Assembly: GCA_004552155.1 (NCBI GenBank)
Contig: SFPF01000051.1
Coordinates: 1 to 14,024, forward strand
DNA length: 14,024 nucleotides
Reading direction: 5' to 3'
DNA from: Bacteroidales bacterium
GTDB taxonomy: Bacteria; Bacteroidota; Bacteroidia; Bacteroidales; Bacteroidaceae
In this document: piece after piece, positions 7,488-13,932 of the stretch
Position numbering within the stretch: position 1 is the stretch's first letter
Layout: the number at the start of each line of letters is the position of its first letter
Notes under the pieces: model-generated
What the model was told of the DNA's origin: nothing
Seen by the model: only the letters and a program-made list of their open reading frames with translations
The model's database searches: none
Made by a program: the position numbers and the translations under genes

Positions 7488-7558
7488 CTTATAAGATAAA
7501 CGTCTAAAACTTCCCCGAAATTACGGAAAACTTCCCGTTTAAGCGGCTATCTTATAAG
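7488..7558. repeat. Paired CTTATAAG palindromes with internal direct repeats upstream of the tRNA-Glu promoter
   Basis: CTTATAAGATA (7488-7498) and TATCTTATAAG (7548-7558) are exact inverted copies, and each includes the self-symmetric CTTATAAG. Between them AAAACTTCCCCG (7506-7517) and AAAACTTCCCG (7527-7537) repeat at a 21-bp offset. The block ends 37 bp before the -33 box of the tRNA-Glu/rpsT promoter, so it could be an upstream control region. Confidence 0.6.
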
Positions 7559-7595
7559 AAAAACGCAGATTTTTTGAAAAAAACATAGGGAATGC

Positions 7596-7626
7596 TTTGC
7601 TACTAAGAAAAAATGGCGTACTTTTG
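7596..7626 (+). promoter_or_regulatory. Promoter of the tRNA-Glu / rpsT transcript
   Basis: TTTG (7596-7599), a 19-bp spacer and TACTTTTG (7619-7626) match the Bacteroidetes primary-sigma consensus exactly. Transcription should start near 7633, about 32 nt before the tRNA. Confidence 0.85.
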
Positions 7627-7664
7627 CACTCGCAATCGAAACCCAATGCGGTTCGCTGCCCCCA

Positions 7665-7739
7665 GGTCCCTTCGTCTATCGGTTAGGACGAGAGATTTTC
7701 ATTCTCTAAAGAGGAGTTCGACTCTCCTAGGGACTACCA
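7665..7739 (+). tRNA. tRNA-Glu (anticodon TTC)
   Basis: Acceptor arms GGTCCCT and AGGGACT pair (first pair G-U), with discriminator A and an encoded CCA at 7737-7739. The anticodon stem is AGAGA/TCTCT with loop TTTTCAT, giving anticodon TTC at 7698-7700. The T-arm AGGAG-TTCGACT-CTCCT is intact. It is followed 22 bp later by rpsT, with no terminator between, so the tRNA is probably processed from a tRNA-rpsT transcript. Confidence 0.95.
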
Positions 7740-7761
7740 ATTAAAAAAGGAAAACAAGAAA

Positions 7762-8016
7762 ATGGCAAATCACAAATCATCTGTAAAGAGAATCCGTCAG
7801 ACGGCTACACGCAGATTGCACAACAGATATTATGCAAAGACCATGCGTAACGCCGTGCGCAAGCTCCGCGCTACCACTGACAAGGCAGTCGCTACCGAAC
7901 TGCTTCCCAAAGTTCAGAAAATGCTGGACAAACTCGCTAAGACCAACATCATTCACAAGAACAAGGCCGCTAACATCAAGTCGAGCGTTGCCCGCCACGT
8001 GAATGGTCTTGCATAA
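7762..8016 (+). CDS. rpsT: 30S ribosomal protein S20
   Basis: The 84-residue, highly basic protein begins MANHKSSVKRIRQTATRRLHN and continues MRNAVRKLRATTD, KVQKMLDKLAKTNIIHKNKA and KSSVARHVNGLA, the full S20 pattern. It binds 16S rRNA early in small-subunit assembly. Length is normal for Bacteroidetes. The start is preceded by an A-rich stretch without a Shine-Dalgarno sequence, as is usual in this phylum. It shares a promoter (7596-7626) with tRNA-Glu and ends at the terminator 8063-8099. S20 represses its own translation in some bacteria; nothing in the short leader here shows that directly. Confidence 0.97.
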   Translation: MANHKSSVKRIRQTATRRLHNRYYAKTMRNAVRKLRATTDKAVATELLPKVQKMLDKLAKTNIIHKNKAANIKSSVARHVNGLA

Positions 8017-8062
8017 GTTACCAAGCAGAATAATCTTATCATTCTAACATTCCCCATAAAAG

Positions 8063-8099
8063 AAGAACCGAAGTCGTGAGATTTCGGTTCTTTGTTTTA
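8063..8099. terminator. Bidirectional terminator between rpsT and manC
   Basis: AAGAACCGAA (8063-8072) and TTCGGTTCTT (8083-8092) form a 10-bp stem. The plus strand continues TTTGTTTTA and the minus strand continues CTTTTATG, so it can end both converging genes. Confidence 0.85.
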
Positions 8100-8119
8100 T
8101 GCACTGCCTGCAAGCGGCT

Positions 8120-9199
8120 TTATTCCCCGAGTTGCACGCGGGCTTCCGTAACAAGGCGGCGCATAAGAGCGGGATCGTTGGGACAAATCAGCAGCACGTC
8201 GCCGTCCTGCACCACCACATAGTTTTCAAGCCCGTTGATGACGGCCGTTTTACCCGCCGGCAGGCGCACAATATTCTTGCGGCAACCCGAAAGCATGGCT
8301 TGGCCCTCACCTGTCACGACATTGCTGTCGGCATCTTTGCGCCCCGCCTGATAGAGGTCGGTCCAGTTACCAATATCACACCAACCGAACGTGCAGGTCT
8401 GCACCACGACATTAGTGCAACGCTCCAAAACGCAAAGGTCTATGCTGCGCGGCAACTCCGCAGGGAAGTTCTCGTTGATAAACACCGCTTCCTCTTCTTC
8501 GGTGAACTGTGCGCCGCGCCCTTGTGAGCGGTCGGGCACTTCGATGGCATGGAAACGCTCGTGCAGCGTCTGCCACATGGTGCGCTCGTTCCACAGAAAG
8601 AGTCCCGTGTTCCACAGAAATTCGCCACTTTCAACGAAAGCCTCGGCGTAGTCCGTTTCAGGTTTCTCACTGAACGACTTGACACGGTACATGCCACCAG
8701 CCACGCGGCAGCCCATTTGTATGTAGCCGTAGCCCGTGTCGGGGAAAGTGGGTTTGATGCCCATAACGAGGAATTCGCTGTGACCATCCACATATTGCAG
8801 TCCCTTTTTCACTTCTTCCTCAAAGCGGGCCTCATCATGGATAATCTGGTCTGCGGGCGTCACAATCAAGTTTGCGCCTGGCGCAAGGCGTGCCACGTGC
8901 CACGTAGCCCACGCAGCCGCCAACGCCGTGCTTTGCTGTGACCCCTCGCTCAGGATATTGCCGACCGGCAAGGCAGGCAACTGCTCCTTGACGAGCGGCA
9001 CGTAGTCCTTATAAGTAGAAACGAGGATATGGTCGGCAGGCACAAACCGCGCAAAGCGGTCAAACGTCTGCTGAATTAAGGTACGGCCGCAGCCGAGAAA
9101 GTCAATGAACTGCTTAGGCTGCTGCTTGCGGCTGCCCGGCCAAAGGCGTCGGCCCGCACCGCCGGCAAGAATGATGCAGAAACACTCGGGTGCTTTCAT
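8120..9199 (-). CDS. manC: Mannose-1-phosphate guanylyltransferase (GDP-mannose pyrophosphorylase)
   Basis: The 359-residue protein starts MKAPECFCIILAGGAGRRLW and has the signature GGAGRRLWPGSRKQQPKQF, which binds GTP and the metal. Further family blocks are LIQQTFDRF, ILVSTYKDY, NLIVTPADQIIHDE, GYGYIQMG, FSEKPETDYAEAF and FLWNTGLFLWN. It makes GDP-mannose from mannose-1-phosphate and GTP in the cytoplasm, feeding glycan and capsule synthesis. At about 360 residues it is the single-domain type without the C-terminal isomerase cupin of bifunctional enzymes. The frame is open to 9397, but ATG 9199 is chosen because the signature begins about 12 residues later and the extra 66 residues have no family match. 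It stands alone, convergent with rpsT. Only a weak promoter-like CTAAGATA (9280-9287) is seen upstream. Confidence 0.93.
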   Translation of the reverse strand: MKAPECFCIILAGGAGRRLWPGSRKQQPKQFIDFLGCGRTLIQQTFDRFARFVPADHILVSTYKDYVPLVKEQLPALPVGNILSEGSQQSTALAAAWATWHVARLAPGANLIVTPADQIIHDEARFEEEVKKGLQYVDGHSEFLVMGIKPTFPDTGYGYIQMGCRVAGGMYRVKSFSEKPETDYAEAFVESGEFLWNTGLFLWNERTMWQTLHERFHAIEVPDRSQGRGAQFTEEEEAVFINENFPAELPRSIDLCVLERCTNVVVQTCTFGWCDIGNWTDLYQAGRKDADSNVVTGEGQAMLSGCRKNIVRLPAGKTAVINGLENYVVVQDGDVLLICPNDPALMRRLVTEARVQLGE

Positions 9200-9380
9200 A
9201 GTCGGAGTATTTTTAGGAAAGACTTTATTTATATAACGACGAAGCGCGAAGAAAATTGTCAGTTTCGCGTTTCTTGATGCTAAGATAGGAAAAATTGCAA
9301 GAAATTGTCCGTCAAACAAGGTTAAGAAGTGCGTAAAAAGGGCTTTTCGGCACAAAAACCCGTGGTTTTTCCGCAATGTG

Positions 9381-9412
9381 CTTGGTTCGTAAGGCAAATT
9401 ATCCTATCTTTG
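9381..9412 (+). promoter_or_regulatory. Promoter of tRNA-Leu
   Basis: CTTG (9381-9384), a 20-bp spacer and TATCTTTG (9405-9412) match the Bacteroidetes promoter pattern, with the -7 box exact. The start would be near 9418, giving a leader of about 80 nt before the tRNA. Confidence 0.7.
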
Positions 9413-9452
9413 CAGAAGAAAGGCTGCGGTTCGGCAATTAAAGTAAACTTTA

Positions 9453-9481
9453 TTGCACTCACCTTGCACTTTCTTTGCACT
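9453..9481 (+). repeat. Three TTGCACT copies at an 11-bp period before tRNA-Leu
   Basis: TTGCACT occurs at 9453-9459, 9464-9470 and 9475-9481, each followed by a different 4-base spacer. The last copy ends 16 bp before the tRNA. The same TTGCACT follows the -7 box of the tRNA-Glu promoter (7624-7630). Confidence 0.6.
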
Positions 9482-9497
9482 ACTAAATTTAAGCGCG

Positions 9498-9579
9498 GCT
9501 CGGATGGCGGAATCGGTAGACGCGCTGGTCTCAAACACCAGTGGGGCAACCCGTGCCGGTTCGACCCCGGCTCCGAGTA
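9498..9579 (+). tRNA. tRNA-Leu (anticodon CAA)
   Basis: Acceptor arms GCTCGGA (9498-9504) and TCCGAGT (9572-9578) pair, with discriminator A at 9579. The anticodon stem is CTGGT/ACCAG with loop CTCAAAC, so the anticodon is CAA at 9532-9534. A variable arm (GGG-CAA-CCC) marks a class II tRNA, and the T-arm is GCCGG-TTCGACC-CCGGC. The 3' CCA is not encoded. Confidence 0.95.
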
Positions 9580-9582
9580 CAG

Positions 9583-9627
9583 AAAACGGCTGATAACTTT
9601 TTTGTTATAAGTCGTTTTTCTTTTTTT
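9583..9627 (+). terminator. Intrinsic terminator after tRNA-Leu
   Basis: AAAACGGCTGATAAC (9583-9597) pairs with GTTATAAGTCGTTTT (9604-9618) with one G-U pair and one mismatch around a T6 loop. It is followed by TCTTTTTTT. Confidence 0.85.
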
Positions 9628-9737
9628 GGGTAGCAACAGGGGTGTAAAAAAGCAACAACAACGCCCCTACTTTTGAGGCTCATATGTTTTCTTCGTGCGT
9701 TTCGGCACATCCTTTTTGATTTTTCCTTCCCCCAAGC

Positions 9738-9777
9738 AAACGTCCCCGCACCTCGAAATTGAGGCGCGGGGACGTTT
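9738..9777. terminator. Hairpin terminator at the 3' end of the subtilase gene
   Basis: AAACGTCCCCGC (9738-9749) pairs perfectly with GCGGGGACGTTT (9766-9777), with CCTC/GAGG continuing the stem inside. It lies 26 bp past the peptidase stop. The T-run in the minus direction is only TTT, so termination may rest on the very stable stem. The stretch 9628-9737 shows no gene. Confidence 0.65.
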
Positions 9778-9803
9778 TATAAAACTATGGCGATAGGTCT
9801 AAA

Positions 9804-11972
9804 TCATTTCACCAGTACTTTGCGCGTGAGCGTACCGGCGGTGGTGTTGATGCGAATGAGGTAAGCACCGGGCGTTGTGCCGCGCAGCGAGATGACAGTC
9901 TCTTCGCCCTGGCGCGGCTGAGCGATGTTCTTGCGCCACACGGGGCGGCCGTCGGTCGTGTAAAGGGCGATGTCGGCAAAGCTTTCGTCATTGTTGAACA
10001 GCACTTTCCATTCGTTCAAGCCCTTCTGCAAGGTAATGGGACTTTCGGGGCTGACAATTTTGTTGATACCCGCTTCTGCACCCATTTTCAAGGCCATCTT
10101 CAAGCCTTCATACACATCAATCTTTCCGTAGCCCCAACGGTCGTTCCACTCGTCGTTGCCCGTATTGAAACCCGCCTGCGTATAGTTGTCGCGAACGGAA
10201 GTGGTTTTGAGAATTTCCACGATGTTCTCGTAAGTAAGCTTGGGATTGGCCTGTAGCCAAAGGGCCACGCAACCTGCCACAACGGGCGAAGCCATCGACG
10301 TGCCCGACATGCCGGCATAGTAATAGTAGTTGCGAGAATCAATCTTGATGATGTCCACAATGCTCCGGTCTTTGGAGTCGAAACCGCCGTCGTATTTGGA
10401 AATGGCCGCCTTGACCACAGCACCAGGAGCTGCGACAGTGGGTTTGGGCTGGTCGCCGAGGTAGGGACCCACGTTGCTGAAATTGCTGATGTCGTCCACG
10501 CTACCCACGCTGTACGAATAAGTGCCGCCGTCGATGGCAGACGTTATCGACTTGGAGGTATTGTAAGATGCCACGGACACGCAGCGGGGAATCGTGGCTG
10601 CGCCTTCGCCTACCTGGTACTTATTGTCGCCCTTCACGCAGTCGGCACCCGTGAGGCGCGAGGCAAACGTGCCGCCGCCCTGCAAGGTCCAGGCATGCAC
10701 GTCAGCCGGGTCAGTAGCCGTGACCTCCACACCGAGGTAATAATTGGAAGAAGTAATGCCGGCATTGCTATAAAGGCGTGTCATGGGGACGTATATCTCA
10801 CATCCCTGCTTCTTGCTGTAAGGATCCACAGCCTCCCAATACGTGCCGCCAGCACTGGTTATGTTAGAAGATGTAATGTAATACTTGTTACGGCCGCTCA
10901 TCAAGAAAGGCTTTATCGTGAGATGCTTTTGACCGTCGGCGTGCTGCGCCCAGAGGGAAATAGTGCCGTAATAACTGCGGTCGGCAGAAGGAATCACAAC
11001 AAAGTCCTTCACCTCACCGGCTGCCGTGAAAGAATAACCGGCATGCAGGCTTTGGTCGTATTCATTGCCGAGCGCGGCCACGAGAATGCCACCCTCGCCC
11101 GAGAGCGCGCTCATACTCTGGTCGTAAAGCGTAAGTCCGTCGTGCGGACCCATGTGTCCGCCGAAACTCATATTAATCACCCACGGCTGGCCGTTGGCCT
11201 CGGCGAAATCTTTAATAGCCTTGGCATCTTCGAGTACCTCGCTGCTCTCAAAACCCACGCTCGGCACCATCACGATGTCGGCCTCGGGGGCAATGCCGTA
11301 GTAATCATTGTAGGTAGTTTTGCTTCCTGCGGCAATGCTCGTCACGTGCGTGCCGTGTCCCGTACCGTCGTTGGTCACGTCGCCGCGCGTGGGGATTGTA
11401 GTTGTCATGCTGCTGTTGGCCACGTTACGGTTCCACACGGCCTTGACGCGCAGCGATCCATCAGCATTCTTGAAGGCGAGGTGCTGGAACTCAAAACCTT
11501 GGTCAATCACGCCAACCACTACGCCTTTGCCCGTAAAGGGCGTTTCCAGCCCAGTGCCTGCGTGCACTTTCGTCGCCCTAACTTGGGGACGCACCTTATC
11601 CATGAACGGTTCGTACGTGCGCGTACTATTTATATAGAGCACCTCCTCGCGCTCAGCCAGCACGGGAATGAGCGTGGCGGGGATGGTGGCCGTGAGCACG
11701 CGGTCGGTGATAGGCATTGCCTCGAAGCCCTGTTCTTTCACGAAGTCGGCCGTCACGGCAGGCTCGGAACTGTTGATGATAACGCCTGTGAGCGTTTGCG
11801 GCGTGATGCTTTGCACGCCCTTGGCAGCGATGCGCTGCACGGTGCCCCCGGCTACAAGTGCGTCCAAACGGCCGTCCCACTTTTTGCCGCCTTCGGGGAT
11901 AAACGGGGTTTGTGCTGAAACAGAGAGCGAAAGCATTGCGCACAAACCTGTTAGAAGTAATGTTCTTTTCAT
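9804..11972 (-). CDS. S8 family serine peptidase (subtilase) with T9SS C-terminal sorting domain
   Basis: The 722-residue protein starts with a signal peptide (MKRTLLLTGLCAMLSLSVSA-QT). The subtilase domain runs from about residue 148 to 630. The catalytic triad is visible: Asp157 in VVGVIDQGFEF, His206 in GHGTHVTSIAAG and Ser559 in GMSGTSMASPVVAG, with Asn303 of LGNE as the likely oxyanion residue. An insert (about 320-450) separates the two halves of the catalytic domain, as in Bacteroidetes subtilases. The last ~75 residues (ITLQKGLNEWKVLFNNDESF, LYTTDGRPVWR, GAYLIRINTTAGTLTRKVLVK) form a type A C-terminal sorting domain. That marks it for export by the type IX system and attachment to or release from the cell surface. 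It appears intact. A -7 box lies about 50 bp upstream of its start. It is divergent from gldH, another T9SS-linked gene. The substrate is not readable from sequence. Confidence 0.95.
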   Translation of the reverse strand: MKRTLLLTGLCAMLSLSVSAQTPFIPEGGKKWDGRLDALVAGGTVQRIAAKGVQSITPQTLTGVIINSSEPAVTADFVKEQGFEAMPITDRVLTATIPATLIPVLAEREEVLYINSTRTYEPFMDKVRPQVRATKVHAGTGLETPFTGKGVVVGVIDQGFEFQHLAFKNADGSLRVKAVWNRNVANSSMTTTIPTRGDVTNDGTGHGTHVTSIAAGSKTTYNDYYGIAPEADIVMVPSVGFESSEVLEDAKAIKDFAEANGQPWVINMSFGGHMGPHDGLTLYDQSMSALSGEGGILVAALGNEYDQSLHAGYSFTAAGEVKDFVVIPSADRSYYGTISLWAQHADGQKHLTIKPFLMSGRNKYYITSSNITSAGGTYWEAVDPYSKKQGCEIYVPMTRLYSNAGITSSNYYLGVEVTATDPADVHAWTLQGGGTFASRLTGADCVKGDNKYQVGEGAATIPRCVSVASYNTSKSITSAIDGGTYSYSVGSVDDISNFSNVGPYLGDQPKPTVAAPGAVVKAAISKYDGGFDSKDRSIVDIIKIDSRNYYYYAGMSGTSMASPVVAGCVALWLQANPKLTYENIVEILKTTSVRDNYTQAGFNTGNDEWNDRWGYGKIDVYEGLKMALKMGAEAGINKIVSPESPITLQKGLNEWKVLFNNDESFADIALYTTDGRPVWRKNIAQPRQGEETVISLRGTTPGAYLIRINTTAGTLTRKVLVK

Positions 11973-12019
11973 TCTTGAATATTGTTTGTTATTTTGGTCT
12001 AATCAAGCCATAAGCCCGA

Positions 12020-12027
12020 CAAAGTTA
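12020..12027 (-). promoter_or_regulatory. Promoter -7 element of the subtilase gene
   Basis: The minus strand reads TAACTTTG, an exact TAnnTTTG match, placing the start near 12013 and giving a leader of about 40 nt. No TTTG stands at the expected -33 distance, so only half of the promoter is clear. Confidence 0.55.
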
Positions 12028-12196
12028 CGACATTTCCCAATAAAAACGCGCATTTTGCGCTAAGAAACCCCGTTTTTATGGAAATTTGATGTTTTTTGAA
12101 TCGATACTGCCGTTAGTCGGACGGCACACAAGAGCCACGAAGCACGCATTTCGGCCCGACCGCACCTTTGCCAGCCCGTGGCACAACTGGGCACAT

Positions 12197-12228
12197 TTTG
12201 GCGAAACGGATTTATCGTCTTATCTTTG
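12197..12228 (+). promoter_or_regulatory. Consensus promoter with no gene directly behind it
   Basis: TTTG (12197-12200), a 20-bp spacer and TATCTTTG (12221-12228) match the Bacteroidetes consensus exactly. Transcription would start near 12235, the first base of the hairpin at 12235-12270. The next coding gene, gldH, is over 330 bp away and has its own -7 box. Confidence 0.75.
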
Positions 12229-12234
12229 CCTCAG

Positions 12235-12277
12235 CAGAAAGAGGAAGAGCGCGGGCTTTTCCTCTTTCTGCGTTTTT
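12235..12277 (+). ncRNA. Putative very short hairpin RNA or 5' leader hairpin
   Basis: CAGAAAGAGGAA (12235-12246) pairs perfectly with TTCCTCTTTCTG (12259-12270). Inside, G-AGC and GCT-T extend it to 16 pairs closed by a GCGG tetraloop. A T5 run follows at 12273-12277. Structure and T-run fit an intrinsic terminator, yet a consensus promoter starts transcription at its first base. The product would be an RNA of about 43 nt, or a leader with an attenuator that sometimes lets transcription through toward gldH. No protein frame is supported here. Confidence 0.45.
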
Positions 12278-12287
12278 GGGGCAAACT

Positions 12288-12432
12288 ATCCTATATGAGC
12301 GAAAAAATTATCTTATAGGATCGTGAAAATTATAAGCAAGCCTGTAAAAATTTGCTCCTTGATAGTTTTTACGATGTACTTAAAAGTGATAATTTTCTCT
12401 GATTTCATCGAAATTTTCAAGGAGCAAATTTC
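12288..12432 (+). other. Foldable intergenic region with interleaved inverted repeats
   Basis: Four pairs of complementary segments are present: ATCCTATA (12288) with TATAGGAT (12314-12321); GTAAAAA (12344-12350) with TTTTTAC (12366-12372); GAAAATTAT (12325) with ATAATTTTC (12390); and the 15-bp AAATTTGCTCCTTGA (12348-12362) with TCAAGGAGCAAATTT (12417-12431), which is perfect. Some pairs exclude or interleave with one another. No gene is supported in 12028-12568, and I do not recognise a known RNA family. Confidence 0.45.
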
Positions 12433-12547
12433 CGTTTTCTTAATTATCCCTAAACTTTTACGCCGGCTCGGCACGTGCCTTCCTGGCAGTTAATACATAT
12501 AGGCTTTTTCGTTATTCTTACACCGTGTCTGTTTTATAAATAAGTCG

Positions 12548-12555
12548 TACATTTG
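12548..12555 (+). promoter_or_regulatory. Promoter -7 element of gldH
   Basis: TACATTTG is an exact TAnnTTTG match. It ends 13 bp before the gldH ATG, so the transcript would have a leader of only about 5-10 nt. No clear TTTG stands at -33. Confidence 0.6.
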
Positions 12556-12568
12556 CACGTAGAAAATT

Positions 12569-13174
12569 ATGCGTTTCCATAGTTTGAAAACATATTTCGC
12601 CCTATGCTTAGGCCTGCTTGCCGCACTGGCTGCGGGTTGTCGCCGCGATGCCGCCGCCTATCAGTATGGCAATGTGCCGGTGGACGGGTGGGTCTCGGGC
12701 GACACGGTGGTTTTATATGTGCCGCCCCTGGAACAGGGTGGCGCGTACGCCATGCAGCTCGGGTTGCGCACCTCAAACACCGTGCCCTACCCTTTCCGTG
12801 AACTATGGCTCACAGTGAAGCAGGAATGGGCGTCGGGGCAAACGTTCACCGACACACTGCAATGCACACTTGCCACGCCTGCCGGCGACGCCTCCGGCAA
12901 GGGCGTGGCACTCAACCAGTACGAATTTGCCCTGCCCGTGCGCCAACTCGCCAAAGGCGACAGCGCGCGCATCTGCATCAACCATATCATGCGGCAAGAC
13001 CTCTTGCCAGGCATCACGGACGTGGGGATAAGACTGGAGGCAACGGAGGACAAAAAGCATACGCCGACTTGGCAGCCGAGGCCGCCGTCAAGGCAGGACA
13101 GGCCATCATGGAAGTATATGAAAGTCCCAAAACCGACTGGGAGGTGGAGCGCAAGGCGGACAATTCGCCCCTGA
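12569..13174 (+). CDS. gldH: Gliding motility / T9SS lipoprotein GldH, with abnormal C-terminus
   Basis: The first 156 residues match GldH: a lipoprotein signal with lipobox LAAGC (Cys24), then QYGNVPVDGWVSGDTVVLYV, a beta-sandwich core, ALNQYEFALPVRQLAKGDSA and the family's usual ending RQDLLPGITDVGIRLE. GldH is an outer-membrane-associated lipoprotein needed for gliding in Flavobacterium and present in non-gliding T9SS bacteria. GldH proteins normally stop soon after DVGIRL. Here the frame runs on for about 45 arginine/proline-rich residues (HTPTWQPRPPSRQDRPS) that are simply the cysQ region read out of frame. So the native stop appears lost. The functional core ends about 13036. Start ATG 12569 directly follows the -7 box. 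It is divergent from the T9SS-exported subtilase. Confidence 0.85.
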   Translation: MRFHSLKTYFALCLGLLAALAAGCRRDAAAYQYGNVPVDGWVSGDTVVLYVPPLEQGGAYAMQLGLRTSNTVPYPFRELWLTVKQEWASGQTFTDTLQCTLATPAGDASGKGVALNQYEFALPVRQLAKGDSARICINHIMRQDLLPGITDVGIRLEATEDKKHTPTWQPRPPSRQDRPSWKYMKVPKPTGRWSARRTIRP

Positions 13175-13866
13175 CACTGGCCGACCGCAAGGCACATGCC
13201 GTAATCTGCGGCTATCTGCGCGAAACGCCGTTCCACATATTGAGCGAAGAGGGGCGGCACGCCGAATACGCAGAGCGCAAAGACGTGGAAACGATGTGGA
13301 TCGTGGACCCGCTCGACGGCACGAAGGAGTTTCTGAAACGCAACGGCGAGTTTACCGTCAACATCGCGCTCTGCCACGAGGGCAGCCCCGTAGTGGGCGC
13401 AATCTATGTGCCGGCACGCCGCCAACTGTATACAGGCATCGTCTGCGCCGATGAGAGCGAGGCATTCCGCAAAACGCTTGACGAGGATTTTGAACCCGTG
13501 AGTTGCGAGAAATTGCCCCTGAAAGACGGTGCTGCACACAGGATGGGCGGCGGCACATTCGTGGTGGTGGCTTCGCGCTCGCACCTCAGCGAGGAAACAG
13601 AGCAGTTCGTGGCGCGTATGCGTAGCGAGCACGGCGACGTAGAGTTGCGCTCGGCAGGCAGTTCGCTGAAAATCTGCCTTGTGGCAGAGGGCGAAGCCGA
13701 TGTTTACCCGCGCCTCGCGCCCACCATGGAGTGGGACACGGCAGCCGGGCAGGCAGTGGCCGAAGCTGCGGGCTGCAGCGTCACGGATGCCGGGAGCGGG
13801 CAGCCGCTGCGCTACAACAAGGAGGATTTGCACAATCCTTATTTTATCGTCGCGCCTAAATCTTAA
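13057..13866 (+). pseudogene. cysQ: 3'(2'),5'-bisphosphate nucleotidase CysQ, start region disrupted
   Basis: From AYADLAAEAAVKAGQAIMEV the frame follows CysQ throughout: VERKADNSPLTLADRKAH, FHILSEEGRH, the metal-binding WIVDPLDGTKEF, NGEFTVNIALC, VGAIYVPA and the C-terminal MEWDTAAGQAVAEAAG. The enzyme removes the 3'-phosphate of PAP (adenosine 3',5'-bisphosphate), a by-product of sulfate assimilation and sulfation. About 270 residues are present, near full length. But no ATG or GTG start stands at the proper place: the frame is open back to 12805 only as a shadow of gldH, and the first internal ATG (13108) would remove the first helix. Adding one A to the A5 run at 13052-13056 would join the frame to gldH's, giving ...EDKKAYADL. 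A small deletion at the gldH/cysQ border, or a sequencing error, is likely. The stop is TAA 13864-13866. Confidence 0.85.
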
Positions 13867-13887
13867 CTGCCCACCCATTTACATGGC

Positions 13888-13915
13888 GGGCGTTTTGCAA
13901 AGCGCCCCTACTTTG
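13888..13915 (+). terminator. Possible terminator after cysQ
   Basis: GGGCG (13888-13892) pairs with CGCCC (13903-13907), with TTT/AAA continuing the stem past one bulged G. It is followed by CTACTTTG, a weak T-run. It lies 21 bp after the cysQ stop. Confidence 0.45.
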
Positions 13916-13932
13916 CTACTTGTCAACATTAG

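Noticed and set aside
9200..9397. N-terminal extension of manC to an upstream ATG
   Set aside because: The nucleotidyltransferase signature begins right after ATG 9199; the extra residues are non-coding in character and overlap the tRNA-Leu promoter region.
10695..11918. 407-codon plus-strand frame antisense to the subtilase
   Set aside because: Shadow of a well-conserved peptidase frame with its full catalytic triad; the translation shows no domain.
12086..12298. 70-codon plus-strand frame before gldH
   Set aside because: It spans the promoter and hairpin at 12197-12277 and shows no family pattern.
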